NCBI RefSeq assembly: GCF_009184635.1
Contig: NZ_WELI01000002.1
Span: forward strand, 1 to 64,000
Direction of reading: 5' to 3'
DNA from: Rudanella paleaurantiibacter
GTDB taxonomy: Bacteria; Bacteroidota; Bacteroidia; Cytophagales; Spirosomataceae
Length of the DNA: 64,000 nucleotides
The position numbers were made by a program, and so were the translations under genes. Of this stretch, positions 53,086 to 62,926 are shown piece by piece. The notes below the pieces were generated by a model. It worked only from the letters and a program-made list of their open reading frames with translations. It had not been told where the DNA came from and did not search any database. Positions within the stretch are counted from its first letter, which is position 1, and each line of letters starts with the position of its first letter.

Positions 53086-53174
53086 CAGCCCGTTAGCTGG
53101 TCATCAGCTCCCAACCCGTTTGTTTCCCTATTACCACCGTACCTATTTATCAATAAAGTTCTCTACCATTTCCA

Positions 53175-56100
53175 ATGATTGTTTTCATTCGGCTTATTGG
53201 TCGCAGCTACATCGCCCTGATGCTGCTGACGGCCCTGTCGGTTGGAGCTGCTATAGCTCAGGAACTCCCCCCTATCAAGTACACCAAGACCGATCACTCC
53301 ACTACCGACTGGTATCTTGAAACGCTGAAGCCCACGCCCAACTACTACAAGGTCAGAAAGCTGTACGACGAATTTTTTAGTACGCATGGGTTAGAGAAAA
53401 GCCCTCAGCGAAATATTGTTTTGCGATGGCTCCAAGTATACCGCAATTACCTGAACGCCAACGGCGAAGTGGTCGTTGATGCCGTGCCTCCTACCGAAAC
53501 GCAGGCGCTCATGCAGCGGAATACGCCCAAAGCCAATGCCCGGCAAGCCGGGGTTTCACCCTACCCGGCCTGGAATGATCAGGTGGGTACGTGGCGGATG
53601 ATTGGGCCGTATCATGGCAAAGACAAGAGTTGCTACAACCAGCCGTACATGTCGGGCGGATTCAACGATCGGGTGTATATCAACCCCTACAACACCCAGA
53701 ATCTGTACGCTGGGCAATCGTACGGGGGGCTATGGGTAAGTCAGGATCAGGGCGCGACCTGGAAACTGACCGATGCCGAGTTTCCGAATGGGAAAAACAC
53801 CTACGCCAACCGCGATGTGTATTACGGCGACATCAAAGCTTCCAGAGCAAATCCTAACCTCGTGTTTGCGGCCACCGAAGCGGGTCTGCTCAAATCGACC
53901 AATGCAGGCAATAGTTGGTCGCTGGTGAGTGGGCTGAACTACGTAGAGAAACCCACCGAACGGGCGTATTTCGTAGCCCCCTCAAACCACGACACCAACC
54001 TGTTGCTGGCCAGTTACGGGCAAAAAATCTACCGAACAACCGACGGTGGAGCAACCTGGGCAATCGTATTTAACAACGCAACGGGCGGGTCGAACTATAG
54101 CCAGAACCAGCATTCTACCAATGGCTTGTATGGTCGTAAATACAACTTTGCGGGCCTGAGTTTTCACCCCACCAACAACAATGTGGTATATCTGGCCGCC
54201 CGCGAAGCCACCACCAACCGCATCACGGTGCAGGTTTCCACCGACTTTGGTCAAACCTGGTCGGTGCTGATTCCGGGGAGCCGGGTGGTGAATGGCGTCA
54301 CCCAGACCACTACCAACGGACCGGTAAAAATGGAGATTTCACCCGCGGCCCCCGACAAAATCTATCTGTTCAACCTGTTTCAGGATTTGAGTTCAAGCAC
54401 CACCATTGGCGCCACCAAAGACATAGTCAAATACAACACAAACGGCGATCTGGTCCAGGCCATTCCCTACCCGGTGACGGGGCATCTGCTCGACGATTGT
54501 ACGGTATCGCAAACCGACTCAACGGTGCTGTATCTGGGTGGCTATGCGTCGGGCGAGGTGCATAAATCGACCAACGGTGGGTTGACTTTTTTCACCAACA
54601 ACCCCGGTTACACGAGTTGCGTCAACTACGTACACGCCGACGTGCGCTGCCTGTCGAGTGTGGGCAACCTGCTGCTGATTGCTTCGGACGGGGGTAATCA
54701 CATCTCCAAAGACGGTATGGCCACCATTCAGCCCACGGGCGAATGGATCAGTGCTATTGATCTGTGGGGCTTTAGTGCGGCTTTTAAGGGTGATGTGGTA
54801 GCCTCCGGCGACGATCACGGCCCTACGGAAGTGCGCTGGTTCGACGGGGATCAGGGTTGGGAACACGACGGTGGAGCCGACTCAAAAGACCTGACCATTA
54901 ACCCTGTACAGCCTCGCTGGATTTACGCGATGGACGTGTACCGGAAATACTGGATGGTGACCAAAGAAGCCGCCTTCGACAAATCGTACCCCATCGACAA
55001 CAACTCAATTTCGTCGCTCAAGTACCATGCCGTTCACCCCAATATTTACGGTAAGTCGTACCCTTTCAAAGACAACAAACTGCTGGTTTCCAACGACAAT
55101 ATGGCCTCGCTGGCAGGCACGCTTTACACGTTCCCCGAAAACATCACGCGGGTGAAACAACCGCTACGAAACCCGTCTGTTTTCTTCGTACTGACCAACA
55201 ACAAAGACGTTTACAAAAGCACCGACGGAGCCGCTACCTTCACCAAACTGACGCCCGGCACAACCATTACCGGCGGCCGAACCAACATTTCCGATATTGA
55301 AGTTAGCCAGGACGGCTCGGTGGTATGGCTGAGCTACGGGCAGGTGCAAACCACCTGCAAAGTCGTCAAATCGACCGATGGCGGAACCACCTGGACCAAC
55401 TACAGCACGGGTTTACCCTCGCCTGCTGCCTCTAACATCACTATGCAGCGGGGCACCAATGGTGGGGTGTACGTAAGCACCGATGGCGGAGGTGTGTGGT
55501 ACCGAGACAACAGCATGAGCGCGTGGGCCATGCTGGGTACGGGCTTGCCCATGCTGGGATACGTTACGTCGGCCTATGTGGTACCAGACAAAAAAGCCTA
55601 CCGCATGGGTACGTCGAGAGGGGCGTTTGAGCATGAACTGGCGTTTTCGTCAGCCGCCGACGCGCTCATTGCCGTTGACAAAAACACCGCCGGTACGTGC
55701 CGCGATACGCTTTATTTCCGGGATTACTCGGCCTACGAAGGCACAACTGATACTCGGTTCGCCTGGACATTTGAAGGAGGCACACCCGCTACCTCAACCG
55801 CCGAAAACCCAAAAGTGGTGTACGCTAACCCCGGCACGTATGACGTATCGCTCACCGTGACCGATGCCAACGGTGTTAGCTCAACCCACACGCTGACCGA
55901 CTTTATTTCGGTGACAGCGGCTTATTGTGGCCCCGACACTCTACGCGGCAAAGCAATGCAGATTACCGCGCAGAACAGCTACGTACAGGGCCCCGTTCCG
56001 AACGTGGCCAACACCAACACGTACACCATGATGGCCTGGGTGAAACTAAACGGCGCCCAGGTCGACTACGCGGGTATGCTCTCGCTGAGCACAACCACCG

Positions 56101-57848
56101 GCTTGGTCCACCTGAACCTTCGGGATGTGAACCCCGACAGTACACAGCTTGGGTATCATCATCCTAATGGGCAGTGGTGGTACAACTCAGGGCTTTACCT
56201 GAAACCCAACGTCTGGGCACACATAGCCCTGGTAGTACAACCCAATGCTATTTCGGTGCTGAAAGACGGGGTTCGGGCTACACACACAAACCGAACCGTA
56301 GTACCGGCTTCGTTTGTCGGTAATGTAACCATCGGTACAATGGCCGGGGGCCCCGAGTGGTACCGGACATTTATTGGCGACATCGACGAGGTAGCCATCT
56401 ACAAACGCGCTCTGACCGACGATGAAATCAGGCGAATGATGCACCTGACAAAAAATAACCCGCAATACCCCGTTCAGGCCGACCCTGATCTGATGAGCTA
56501 TTATCAGTTCAACGAATCGGGTACACTGATCTTCGACCGGGTTGGCACACGCGATGCCAGTTTTGTGGGCGGTGCCGTAAGCCGGATCGAATCGACGGGG
56601 CCGTTTAGCGGGGGGCTTAGCGAGACGATGGCCTCGGTTGCATCGGCGGGTCCCAAATCCTTTACGGGCGCCGGGCTGACGCTCAACCTGCCCGCTTCGG
56701 GTACGTATGCGGCCGGTGCCGTTACGGCCTACCGACTGCTCGAAAAACCGTATCTGCCGCCTTCGGCTTCGGTAGCGGGGAATTATTGGATCGTCCGCAA
56801 CTGGGGCACCAGCAAAACGTTCTCACCCCTGGTTTCGCTCATCGTCAATGGTATGCCCATTGCCCCATCTGACCTCGATACGCCCGGCAGTCAGCGGCTG
56901 TATGCGCGCCCGCAGAACAGCCACCTAACCAACTGGTTTCTGAGCGACGTACCCGCCAGCGCGGTTACGGGCTCGCCAACAGGCAGTGTGCAGTTTCCCG
57001 GCAGTGGCCTTACCACCTTTGGCCAACTGGTGCTGACACGCACGGATGCCCCCGCCCTGATTGCCACCACGCCCGTCAACGCGGCTACTGGCGTTTCGCC
57101 CGCCACCAGTCTGACACTCGTGTTTGACCAGTCGGTTACAAAGGGTACCGGCAATCTGCTACTGGTGCGTACCTCAGACAACACAACGGTAGAAACGATT
57201 GCGGTAAGCAGTTCGCAGGTATCGGGCACGGCTACAATCTGGGTGGTTACGCCCGCTCAGCCACTTTCGGCCAACACAGGCTATGCACTCCGGGCCGACG
57301 CTGGTACATTCAGCAACAGTTCAGGGGGGCAATTTCCGGGCCTGCTTACCAACGCGCCGTTTAGCTTTACCACCGGCTGCGGCTCGTACAGCGTGGCGCT
57401 ATCGGCCAGCCCCGGCACTACCCTTACCTGCGCCCAAACCAGCCTAACCCTGACGGCCAACGAAACGGGCGCGGGCGCAACCAGCAGCTACGTATTTGCC
57501 GGGCCGGGCGTGGTGAGCCAAAGCCCAGCGTCGAGCTCGGTGGTGGTCAGTACGGCCGGTACGTATTCGGTTACAGCAACCAGCAACGGCTGCTCAGCTA
57601 CCGGTACGATAACGATTAGCTCAAATACCGCCAACTGCGGAGGCACAGTCAGCAGCGTCAAACACGGCTTGTGGTCAGACCCGGCCACCTGGTTGGAGGG
57701 GCGGGTACCAACAGCCGCCGATGCGGTCACGATTACGCATACCGTAACCGTCTCGGCCAATTACACCGGCAACGCCCTACGCCTGATTATTAACCCACCC
57801 GGCAAGGTGATCTACATTGCCAATGGCAAGATCAGGTTGGGAGAATAA
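53175..57848 (+). CDS. Very large exported multidomain protein (sortilin-like repeats, PKD, LamG, Big_5)
   Basis: A 1557-residue exported protein, signal peptide 1-29 (AIAQ). Residues about 120-820 hold BNR/VPS10-like propeller repeats with recurring Asp-box motifs (STNAGNSW, TTDGGATW, KSTDGGTTW). A PKD-like domain (about 825-918, FAWTFEGGTPATS and PGTYDVSLTVTDANG) follows, then a LamG/concanavalin-like domain (about 925-1100), a Big_5 Ig-like domain (about 1292-1395, TPVNAATGVSP) and a final region from about 1492 (GLWSDPATWLEGRVPTAADA to KIRLGE). The first half looks like a secreted glycosidase-like sialidase or Sortilin fold, the rest like adhesion modules. A standard type IX secretion C-terminal domain was not recognised at the end. 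The gene is unusually large for the window. Confidence 0.8.
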   Translation: MIVFIRLIGRSYIALMLLTALSVGAAIAQELPPIKYTKTDHSTTDWYLETLKPTPNYYKVRKLYDEFFSTHGLEKSPQRNIVLRWLQVYRNYLNANGEVVVDAVPPTETQALMQRNTPKANARQAGVSPYPAWNDQVGTWRMIGPYHGKDKSCYNQPYMSGGFNDRVYINPYNTQNLYAGQSYGGLWVSQDQGATWKLTDAEFPNGKNTYANRDVYYGDIKASRANPNLVFAATEAGLLKSTNAGNSWSLVSGLNYVEKPTERAYFVAPSNHDTNLLLASYGQKIYRTTDGGATWAIVFNNATGGSNYSQNQHSTNGLYGRKYNFAGLSFHPTNNNVVYLAAREATTNRITVQVSTDFGQTWSVLIPGSRVVNGVTQTTTNGPVKMEISPAAPDKIYLFNLFQDLSSSTTIGATKDIVKYNTNGDLVQAIPYPVTGHLLDDCTVSQTDSTVLYLGGYASGEVHKSTNGGLTFFTNNPGYTSCVNYVHADVRCLSSVGNLLLIASDGGNHISKDGMATIQPTGEWISAIDLWGFSAAFKGDVVASGDDHGPTEVRWFDGDQGWEHDGGADSKDLTINPVQPRWIYAMDVYRKYWMVTKEAAFDKSYPIDNNSISSLKYHAVHPNIYGKSYPFKDNKLLVSNDNMASLAGTLYTFPENITRVKQPLRNPSVFFVLTNNKDVYKSTDGAATFTKLTPGTTITGGRTNISDIEVSQDGSVVWLSYGQVQTTCKVVKSTDGGTTWTNYSTGLPSPAASNITMQRGTNGGVYVSTDGGGVWYRDNSMSAWAMLGTGLPMLGYVTSAYVVPDKKAYRMGTSRGAFEHELAFSSAADALIAVDKNTAGTCRDTLYFRDYSAYEGTTDTRFAWTFEGGTPATSTAENPKVVYANPGTYDVSLTVTDANGVSSTHTLTDFISVTAAYCGPDTLRGKAMQITAQNSYVQGPVPNVANTNTYTMMAWVKLNGAQVDYAGMLSLSTTTGLVHLNLRDVNPDSTQLGYHHPNGQWWYNSGLYLKPNVWAHIALVVQPNAISVLKDGVRATHTNRTVVPASFVGNVTIGTMAGGPEWYRTFIGDIDEVAIYKRALTDDEIRRMMHLTKNNPQYPVQADPDLMSYYQFNESGTLIFDRVGTRDASFVGGAVSRIESTGPFSGGLSETMASVASAGPKSFTGAGLTLNLPASGTYAAGAVTAYRLLEKPYLPPSASVAGNYWIVRNWGTSKTFSPLVSLIVNGMPIAPSDLDTPGSQRLYARPQNSHLTNWFLSDVPASAVTGSPTGSVQFPGSGLTTFGQLVLTRTDAPALIATTPVNAATGVSPATSLTLVFDQSVTKGTGNLLLVRTSDNTTVETIAVSSSQVSGTATIWVVTPAQPLSANTGYALRADAGTFSNSSGGQFPGLLTNAPFSFTTGCGSYSVALSASPGTTLTCAQTSLTLTANETGAGATSSYVFAGPGVVSQSPASSSVVVSTAGTYSVTATSNGCSATGTITISSNTANCGGTVSSVKHGLWSDPATWLEGRVPTAADAVTITHTVTVSANYTGNALRLIINPPGKVIYIANGKIRLGE

Positions 57849-57856
57849 GGGGAGCC

Positions 57857-57910
57857 AGGGAATTGGGGAAACGGTGTGGGTTCCAGCGTCCCGCACTCCC
57901 CCAATTCCCT
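57857..57910. terminator. Extended hairpin between convergent genes
   Basis: AGGGAATTGGGG (57857-57868) pairs with CCCCAATTCCCT (57899-57910). An inner GTGTGGG/CCCGCAC with one mismatch extends the stem. It lies 8 bases after the stop of the large protein gene and just before the end of the DUF1801 gene, and serves both. Confidence 0.7.
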
Positions 57911-58379
57911 ATTTGTCTGACTTTATGGCCTTTCGCTGCTGTTCGTAGATCGTTATCCAGCCTTCGGGGGTCAACTTGGCAGCGAGTTCGGCCAGGAGCG
58001 TGTACGGAATCTGGTCTGGCTTTTTGAAGCGGATACACCCTTTGCCCATATCGAGTCTGGTTTTGCTGTGTTTCGGATATTCTCCGACAAACCAGTCGAG
58101 CAGGGCTTGGTCGAGGAACAGGCCAACGTGATGCAAGACCACGTAATTCTTCTGCGAACCCACATTGATGAACGGTAGCGGTAGTTTCGGGTTAGTGTGG
58201 TAACCGGCCGGGTAAAGCGCGTGGGGAACCACGTACCCGATCATTCCGTAGCTCATTTCCTCGGAAAAGCCAGCGGGTAAGTGCTGCCGAAGAACGTCGC
58301 AAAGCTGGTTGATAGCTGCCTTCCTGTCGTCGGGTAGCGAGTCGATGTAGTCGTTCACGGTTTTGCTAGTTGATTGCAT
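57909..58379 (-). CDS. DUF1801-family protein
   Basis: A 156-residue small cytoplasmic protein with the DUF1801 layout: an N-terminal helix (TVNDYIDSLPDDRKAAINQL), a central beta-rich block with SYGMIGYVVPHALYPAGY, and a C-terminal helix ending in a basic KAIKSDK tail. The family is common in Bacteroidota and Bacilli (YdhG-like). Its function is not established; an iron-chaperone or nucleotide-binding role has been suggested for relatives. Its tail is close to the convergent hairpin 57857-57910. Confidence 0.8.
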   Translation of the reverse strand: MQSTSKTVNDYIDSLPDDRKAAINQLCDVLRQHLPAGFSEEMSYGMIGYVVPHALYPAGYHTNPKLPLPFINVGSQKNYVVLHHVGLFLDQALLDWFVGEYPKHSKTRLDMGKGCIRFKKPDQIPYTLLAELAAKLTPEGWITIYEQQRKAIKSDK

Positions 58380-58502
58380 CGTGATTAGGGTTTCTGAGGT
58401 TTATCGACACAAGCATACGAACCGAAGAGCGTAACCTTTTTCCGTTGTACAGACTCCTCAATAAAAATAGGACTTCCGCCACCCACCCGCGCTACGAGTA
58501 CG

Positions 58503-59738
58503 TTATTTCAGCACAATCCAGCGGTTAACGGAGTTGGCAGGGCCTTGTAGCCAGATTTTGTAAAACGACGAAGGGCGCTTTTCCAGCGAAAACACGGCCT
58601 GCTCCTGCCCTAATGGTACCTTGCCGAGCAATTGGTAGCGATCTGTACCGCCGGTTTCAAACGCATTGGTTGTCGATACCCAGACTTTAACGCGGCCCGT
58701 TTGTGAAAACGATTTCCAGCTAAGATGCAGGTTCTTGCCCTGTAGCTTTGCCTGAGGTTGGGCTAGTGAAACGGGGCCGGTGAGCGGCACTCCATCGATT
58801 TCGCGCTCCACCTCGGCGGGGATTCGGAGTAACATGTGCCGGGCAATGGTTGGCATCAGGTCCACAATACCCGGCAGATGTTGTTTCCCGTAGGCGTTCA
58901 GATCGGGCTTGTTAGCTACGATCCAGGTCTGTCGTTCGCGATCCGACTGCCCACCGTGGTTGTGTCCTGTTTTGGCGTCGCGGCCGTGGTCGGTTGTAAT
59001 CACCAGCAGCCAATCTTCAGCAAACTGCTGTTGCCGTTGTTGCAGGGCCCGGCTCAATCGGCCAACCTGAGCGTCCATCTTTTCAACAGCGGCATACATC
59101 TGCGGGCTATCGCCGTAGCGGTGTCCCATATCGTCGGTGTATTCCAGATATACCCATGAGAGATCCGGGGCCTGTTTGCTCAGGCAAGCCACGGCTTCGT
59201 CGACCACCCGGTCGTCAATCCGGCTCATGTACGCTTTCTCCCTATCGTGTGGGAAAGCAACGGTATCCAGCTCATAGCCATCAGCGTGGAAATCGACGCG
59301 CACGTTTCCGGTTTGGGGCAGGCCCTCGCCAACGAGCTTGGTGCGGTTGTCGAGCCAGCTCGAAAAAACGGCTGTTTTTCGGTCGGGATACTGGCTTTTC
59401 AGCAGTCGGAAGAGGGTTGGATACTGGTAGTTGGGGTCTTTGATGTCGTTGTCCCAAACGTTGTGTTTGTTTACCCAGGTACCAGTCAGGAGGCTATTGT
59501 ACCCAACCGCCGAGATCGTGGGCGTTTGCGAGTACGTTCCTTTCTGGCCACCCACATACGCTTGTTTGTAAAACCCGACCCGGCTTAGGCTATCCAGATG
59601 CGGGGTGTTTGCCTTTTCCAGTACATCGGCCGGGATTCCATCCACAATAACAAACACCGTTTTGGGCGTGCGTGTCTGTGCCACCGCAGGCGCCAGAAAA
59701 ACGAGGGTCAGCAGCAAGAAAAAGCTCGTACGTTTCAC
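58503..59738 (-). CDS. Exported alkaline phosphatase superfamily protein
   Basis: A 411-residue enzyme of the type I phosphodiesterase/alkaline phosphatase fold. It begins at a GTG (59738), giving a signal peptide of about 1-20 (FLAPAVAQ), since no ATG lies at the right place. The first metal ligand Asp is in VFVIVDGIP, the nucleophile Thr is in SQTPTISAVGYNSLLTGT, and the metal ligands TTDHGRDAKTGHNHGG lie in the second half. The fold hydrolyses phosphate mono- or diesters. It follows the VWA gene by about 60 bases and may be the last gene of the molybdenum hydroxylase cluster. Confidence 0.82.
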   Translation of the reverse strand: MKRTSFFLLLTLVFLAPAVAQTRTPKTVFVIVDGIPADVLEKANTPHLDSLSRVGFYKQAYVGGQKGTYSQTPTISAVGYNSLLTGTWVNKHNVWDNDIKDPNYQYPTLFRLLKSQYPDRKTAVFSSWLDNRTKLVGEGLPQTGNVRVDFHADGYELDTVAFPHDREKAYMSRIDDRVVDEAVACLSKQAPDLSWVYLEYTDDMGHRYGDSPQMYAAVEKMDAQVGRLSRALQQRQQQFAEDWLLVITTDHGRDAKTGHNHGGQSDRERQTWIVANKPDLNAYGKQHLPGIVDLMPTIARHMLLRIPAEVEREIDGVPLTGPVSLAQPQAKLQGKNLHLSWKSFSQTGRVKVWVSTTNAFETGGTDRYQLLGKVPLGQEQAVFSLEKRPSSFYKIWLQGPANSVNRWIVLK

Positions 59739-59799
59739 AATGAATACAGGTAGATTTCTAGACAAAAGTAGCCGTAAACGCACGCTGTAGATACCACCC

Positions 59800-60918
59800 C
59801 TACAGCCAGGCATCGAGCGCGCGCAGGCTCTCTACGTTGTGCACCGGTGCAAACCCGTCGAGCAGCGGCAAGGCAGCCTGCATACCCGCTACGTTGGGTT
59901 GGAAAGAAGGATTACCCGCCAGCGGATTGAGCCAGACAATTTTCCGGGCTTTCTGCTTGATCCGGGTCAGGCTCTCGGTAAGCACATCGACATCGCCCGT
60001 GTCCCAGCCATCGCTCAGGATAATTACGAGTGTATGCCGATCCACCAGATTCAGGTACTCATCGGCAAACTGCTGCAACGAAGCCCCGATCCGGGTGCCG
60101 CCCCCCCAGCCCGAAACCGAATCGGAGAGCTCGCTCAGGGCTTCGGCGAAGGGCCGGTTGCGTAAAGCTGGGGTAATCCGGTGGAGGCTCGTGCTGAATA
60201 CAAACGTTTCAATACGCCGGTACACGGTCTGAAATGCGTATAAAAACTGAATCAGAAACGTACTGTAGAGGTCCATCGACTGACTCACGTCGGCCAGTAT
60301 TACCACATTGAGGTGGTTTTTACGGGGTCGTCGGTAGGCTACTTCGAGTAACTCGCCCCCGCGCCGGAGATTTTTACGCAACGTTTGGGGCAAGTCGAAC
60401 TGCCGGGCTGCTGATGTTTTGCGGTATCGTCGGTTGGCCCGTCGGGCCATTGTGAGCGACAGTTCCCGAATGCGCTGCATCACCTCGGCCAAATCGTCGG
60501 CAGCAATGACCGAAAAATCTTTCTGGCTTAGGTTTTCCTGCACCGAATAGGTGGTCAGTTCGGTTTCTTCAGAAGGTTTATTGCCGTACAGCCACGACTT
60601 TAGCTGGTTGAAATCAGGGCCGGGCTTTGGCTTCTGCCGTTGTTTCTTGGGGTCGTCTTTGATTTTCGAGTCAACGGCCTTTTCGAGTTCTTTCCAGTAT
60701 TGCCGAAACAACCGGTCAAACGGCTCCAGATCCTGCACGCGCCGGCAAAGCACGGTACGCAAGGCCAGCCAGAAAGCGTCGCGGTCGGCCAGGTCAACCT
60801 GCCCCAGCGCCTGTAGGGCTGTGCTCTCTTCGTCGGGGCCAATGGCCATTCCGTTCTCCCGCAGAAACCGGCAAAACGCAACGATATTATGCGAAAGGGT
60901 GGTTCGGCGCGTAATCAT
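59800..60918 (-). CDS. VWA-domain protein, CoxE-like
   Basis: A 372-residue cytoplasmic protein. The N-terminal half is helical and charged (PKKQRQKPKPG around 90-100). The C-terminal half is a von Willebrand factor A domain with an intact metal-ion-dependent adhesion site: Asp210, Ser212 and Ser214 in DVSQSMD, and later acidic ISDGWD. CoxE-type proteins work with the CoxD ATPase to insert sulfur or copper at the active site of the CO dehydrogenase family. The spacing to the ATPase gene is 7 bases. Confidence 0.88.
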   Translation of the reverse strand: MITRRTTLSHNIVAFCRFLRENGMAIGPDEESTALQALGQVDLADRDAFWLALRTVLCRRVQDLEPFDRLFRQYWKELEKAVDSKIKDDPKKQRQKPKPGPDFNQLKSWLYGNKPSEETELTTYSVQENLSQKDFSVIAADDLAEVMQRIRELSLTMARRANRRYRKTSAARQFDLPQTLRKNLRRGGELLEVAYRRPRKNHLNVVILADVSQSMDLYSTFLIQFLYAFQTVYRRIETFVFSTSLHRITPALRNRPFAEALSELSDSVSGWGGGTRIGASLQQFADEYLNLVDRHTLVIILSDGWDTGDVDVLTESLTRIKQKARKIVWLNPLAGNPSFQPNVAGMQAALPLLDGFAPVHNVESLRALDAWL

Positions 60919-60925
60919 GGCGGGC

Positions 60926-61852
60926 TCAGAGGGTATCCCATTTCGAAATAACGCCCGCTTTTTCGTACAGCTCGCTCAACGACAACTGCACGTGCCGAAC
61001 GTCTTTCCAATCTTTCAGAATCACACCGAGGGTTTGCTCCACCAGGTCTTTGTCGAGGTGATCGAGGTGCAGGGCCGCCAGGGCCGTTGCCCAATCGAGG
61101 GTTTCGGCAATACCGGGCGTTTTTTCGAGCCGAAGCTGACGAAGAGCCTGCATAAACGAGCTGATCTGTTTGGCCAGTCGGCTGTCGATCTGCGGCACCT
61201 TTTCGAGTACAATAGCCAGCTCTTTGTCGTAATCGGGGTAGTCGATCCAAAGGTACAGGCACCGTCGGCGGAGGGCTTCTGAAAGCTCACGAACGCGGTT
61301 GCCCGTGACCACCACATACGGAATATGGGTGGCTTGAATGGTGCCAATTTCAGGAATGGTAATCTGCCAGTCGGATAGTACTTCGAGCAGGAAGCTTTCA
61401 AACTCCTCGTCGGCCCGGTCTACCTCATCGATAAGCAAAACCGGCGGGCGGTGATGCGTAATAGCCTGCAATAAAGGGCGTTTGAGTAGAAACTTGTCGG
61501 AGAAAAGCGTTTCTTCCTGTGCCTGTATGGCCTCGACCGAGGGGATTTCGGTCGTTTGGCCGCCCGTTACTTCCAGCACTTTCAGGTGCAGTAACTGCCG
61601 CTGGTAATTCCACTCGTACAGGGCGTGATTAGCGTCGAGCCCTTCGTAGCACTGCAACCGGATCAGGTCAGTATTCAGGGCGCGGGCCATCACCTTGGCA
61701 ATCTCGGTTTTACCAACACCAGCCGGCCCTTCAATGAGTAACGGTTTTCTCAGTTGCATGGCCAGAAACACCGACATCACCACCTGTGGATCGGTTTGGT
61801 AGCCCTGAGCCTGTAAGAGTGTCTGAATGGATTCGCGGGTATGTTGAGGCAT
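60926..61852 (-). CDS. MoxR-family AAA+ ATPase, CoxD-like
   Basis: A 308-residue AAA+ protein. Walker A GPAGVGKT is at 42-49, Walker B LLIDEVDRADEEFE at about 136-149, and the sensor region TGNRVRELSEALRRRCLYLWIDYPD lies near 180-205. MoxR/CoxD-type ATPases act as chaperones for cofactor insertion, typically with a VWA partner, which is the next gene here. No membrane segment. It is part of the same operon as the FAD subunit and DUF3445 genes. Confidence 0.9.
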   Translation of the reverse strand: MPQHTRESIQTLLQAQGYQTDPQVVMSVFLAMQLRKPLLIEGPAGVGKTEIAKVMARALNTDLIRLQCYEGLDANHALYEWNYQRQLLHLKVLEVTGGQTTEIPSVEAIQAQEETLFSDKFLLKRPLLQAITHHRPPVLLIDEVDRADEEFESFLLEVLSDWQITIPEIGTIQATHIPYVVVTGNRVRELSEALRRRCLYLWIDYPDYDKELAIVLEKVPQIDSRLAKQISSFMQALRQLRLEKTPGIAETLDWATALAALHLDHLDKDLVEQTLGVILKDWKDVRHVQLSLSELYEKAGVISKWDTL

Positions 61853-61915
61853 AAAAGCACACAGATTAAGTTGGTATGTTGGGGTATGGAGAGAACCGTT
61901 TGGGGTCCGTGCAAT

Positions 61916-62860
61916 TTACCCCATAGGAATTTTCGGTCGGCCATCACGCTCCAAAAAACGAATCAGCGGCTCCAGAAACGGCGAAATCCCCTTGTAGTCG
62001 AGCATGGCGGGCGGGGTAGTGTTCAGGACATTCAACAGCCGCCGGGCGGCATCGGGTCGTTCAGACAGTTCATCAGCAAGCCGGTTCTGATAGGTATGAA
62101 TGCCAAACAGAATACTCCCCGAACGCGGTAGCCGGGTAAGCGTTTGTCGCTCAATACGAATAAACAGCTGGTCACCAACCGTTTCGGGCGTCAACGCGGG
62201 TAACAGTTGCTGTAACTGACCATTCAGATCGGGCATCCGCCGACTACTCATATCAAGCTGATTACTCGCTTTGATACTCCAGTTAAGCCGCCAAACCGTG
62301 CGACCAGCCGGCAGCCGCTGCATCAACTGCCCGGCCGCCTGCATCATGGGCGTCACAATCGGGTTGATAGGCGCGTGAATTTCCCAGAAAGGCAACCCCA
62401 GTTTTTCGTCGAGGCACCAGCCATTGCCAAAGCACAACTGACCCGCCACAAGCCGGACATCTTGGCCCGAAAGCAGCAATAGGTCTTCCTGTACCTGTTG
62501 GCCTATCCAATCAATCGGGAACGTTGGTAGCGACCCCTCCTCATGGGACCTGATGGCCGTGGCTTCGCCTAAAATCCGATTACTCCATAACCACTGCCCA
62601 GCCTGCTGGCTGAACGAGAATGAATCGGGGTAGTACCGCGCCATCTGTTGCATGATCAGCTCGGCGGCTTCCCACTGCGCCAATTCGGAGCCGGGCAAGG
62701 CTTGCGCATAGTAACCGGGAACCGCAACCAGCAACTGCCGTTTCAGGGCAATTTCGGCTCGATACTGGGTATCTACTTCCAGCAGCGGCTCGGTCGGGCC
62801 GAGTGGAGCCGTCCCCATTTTATCATTGAACCGGTCGCCAAAAGGGAAGTAAGGAAGCAT
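61916..62860 (-). CDS. DUF3445 protein, haem-dependent oxidative N-demethylase-like
   Basis: A 314-residue soluble protein resembling the DUF3445 family, whose characterised members are haem-dependent oxidative N-demethylases. Family blocks include the QQAGQWLWSNRIL region, LQLVAGQLCFGNGWCLDEKLG-like strands, NPIVTPMM and FIRIERQTLTRLPRSGSILFGIHTY near the C-terminus. The ATG at 62860 was preferred because the longer frame starts within a palindrome (62872-62918). It is inserted between the FAD subunit and the MoxR ATPase of a molybdenum hydroxylase cluster, which suggests a linked oxidation pathway of methylated or N-containing substrates. Confidence 0.75.
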   Translation of the reverse strand: MLPYFPFGDRFNDKMGTAPLGPTEPLLEVDTQYRAEIALKRQLLVAVPGYYAQALPGSELAQWEAAELIMQQMARYYPDSFSFSQQAGQWLWSNRILGEATAIRSHEEGSLPTFPIDWIGQQVQEDLLLLSGQDVRLVAGQLCFGNGWCLDEKLGLPFWEIHAPINPIVTPMMQAAGQLMQRLPAGRTVWRLNWSIKASNQLDMSSRRMPDLNGQLQQLLPALTPETVGDQLFIRIERQTLTRLPRSGSILFGIHTYQNRLADELSERPDAARRLLNVLNTTPPAMLDYKGISPFLEPLIRFLERDGRPKIPMG

Positions 62861-62871
62861 ACAGATAAAAC

Positions 62872-62918
62872 GAAGAACACGGATAAAACCGACCATGCCG
62901 GCTTTATCCGTGTTCTTC
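62872..62918. repeat. 16-bp inverted repeat between the FAD subunit and DUF3445 genes
   Basis: GAAGAACACGGATAAA (62872-62887) and its perfect complement 62903-62918 form a stem with a 15-base loop. On the minus strand there is no T run, so it may act as an RNA-level element. Similar CACGGATAAA words are frequent in Bacteroidota intergenic DNA as far as I recall. Confidence 0.85.
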
Positions 62919-62926
62919 AACAAGCA

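Noticed and set aside
62861-62923. Longer start of the DUF3445 gene
   Set aside because: It runs through the 16-bp palindrome 62872-62918, so the N-terminus would be encoded by a non-coding repeat.
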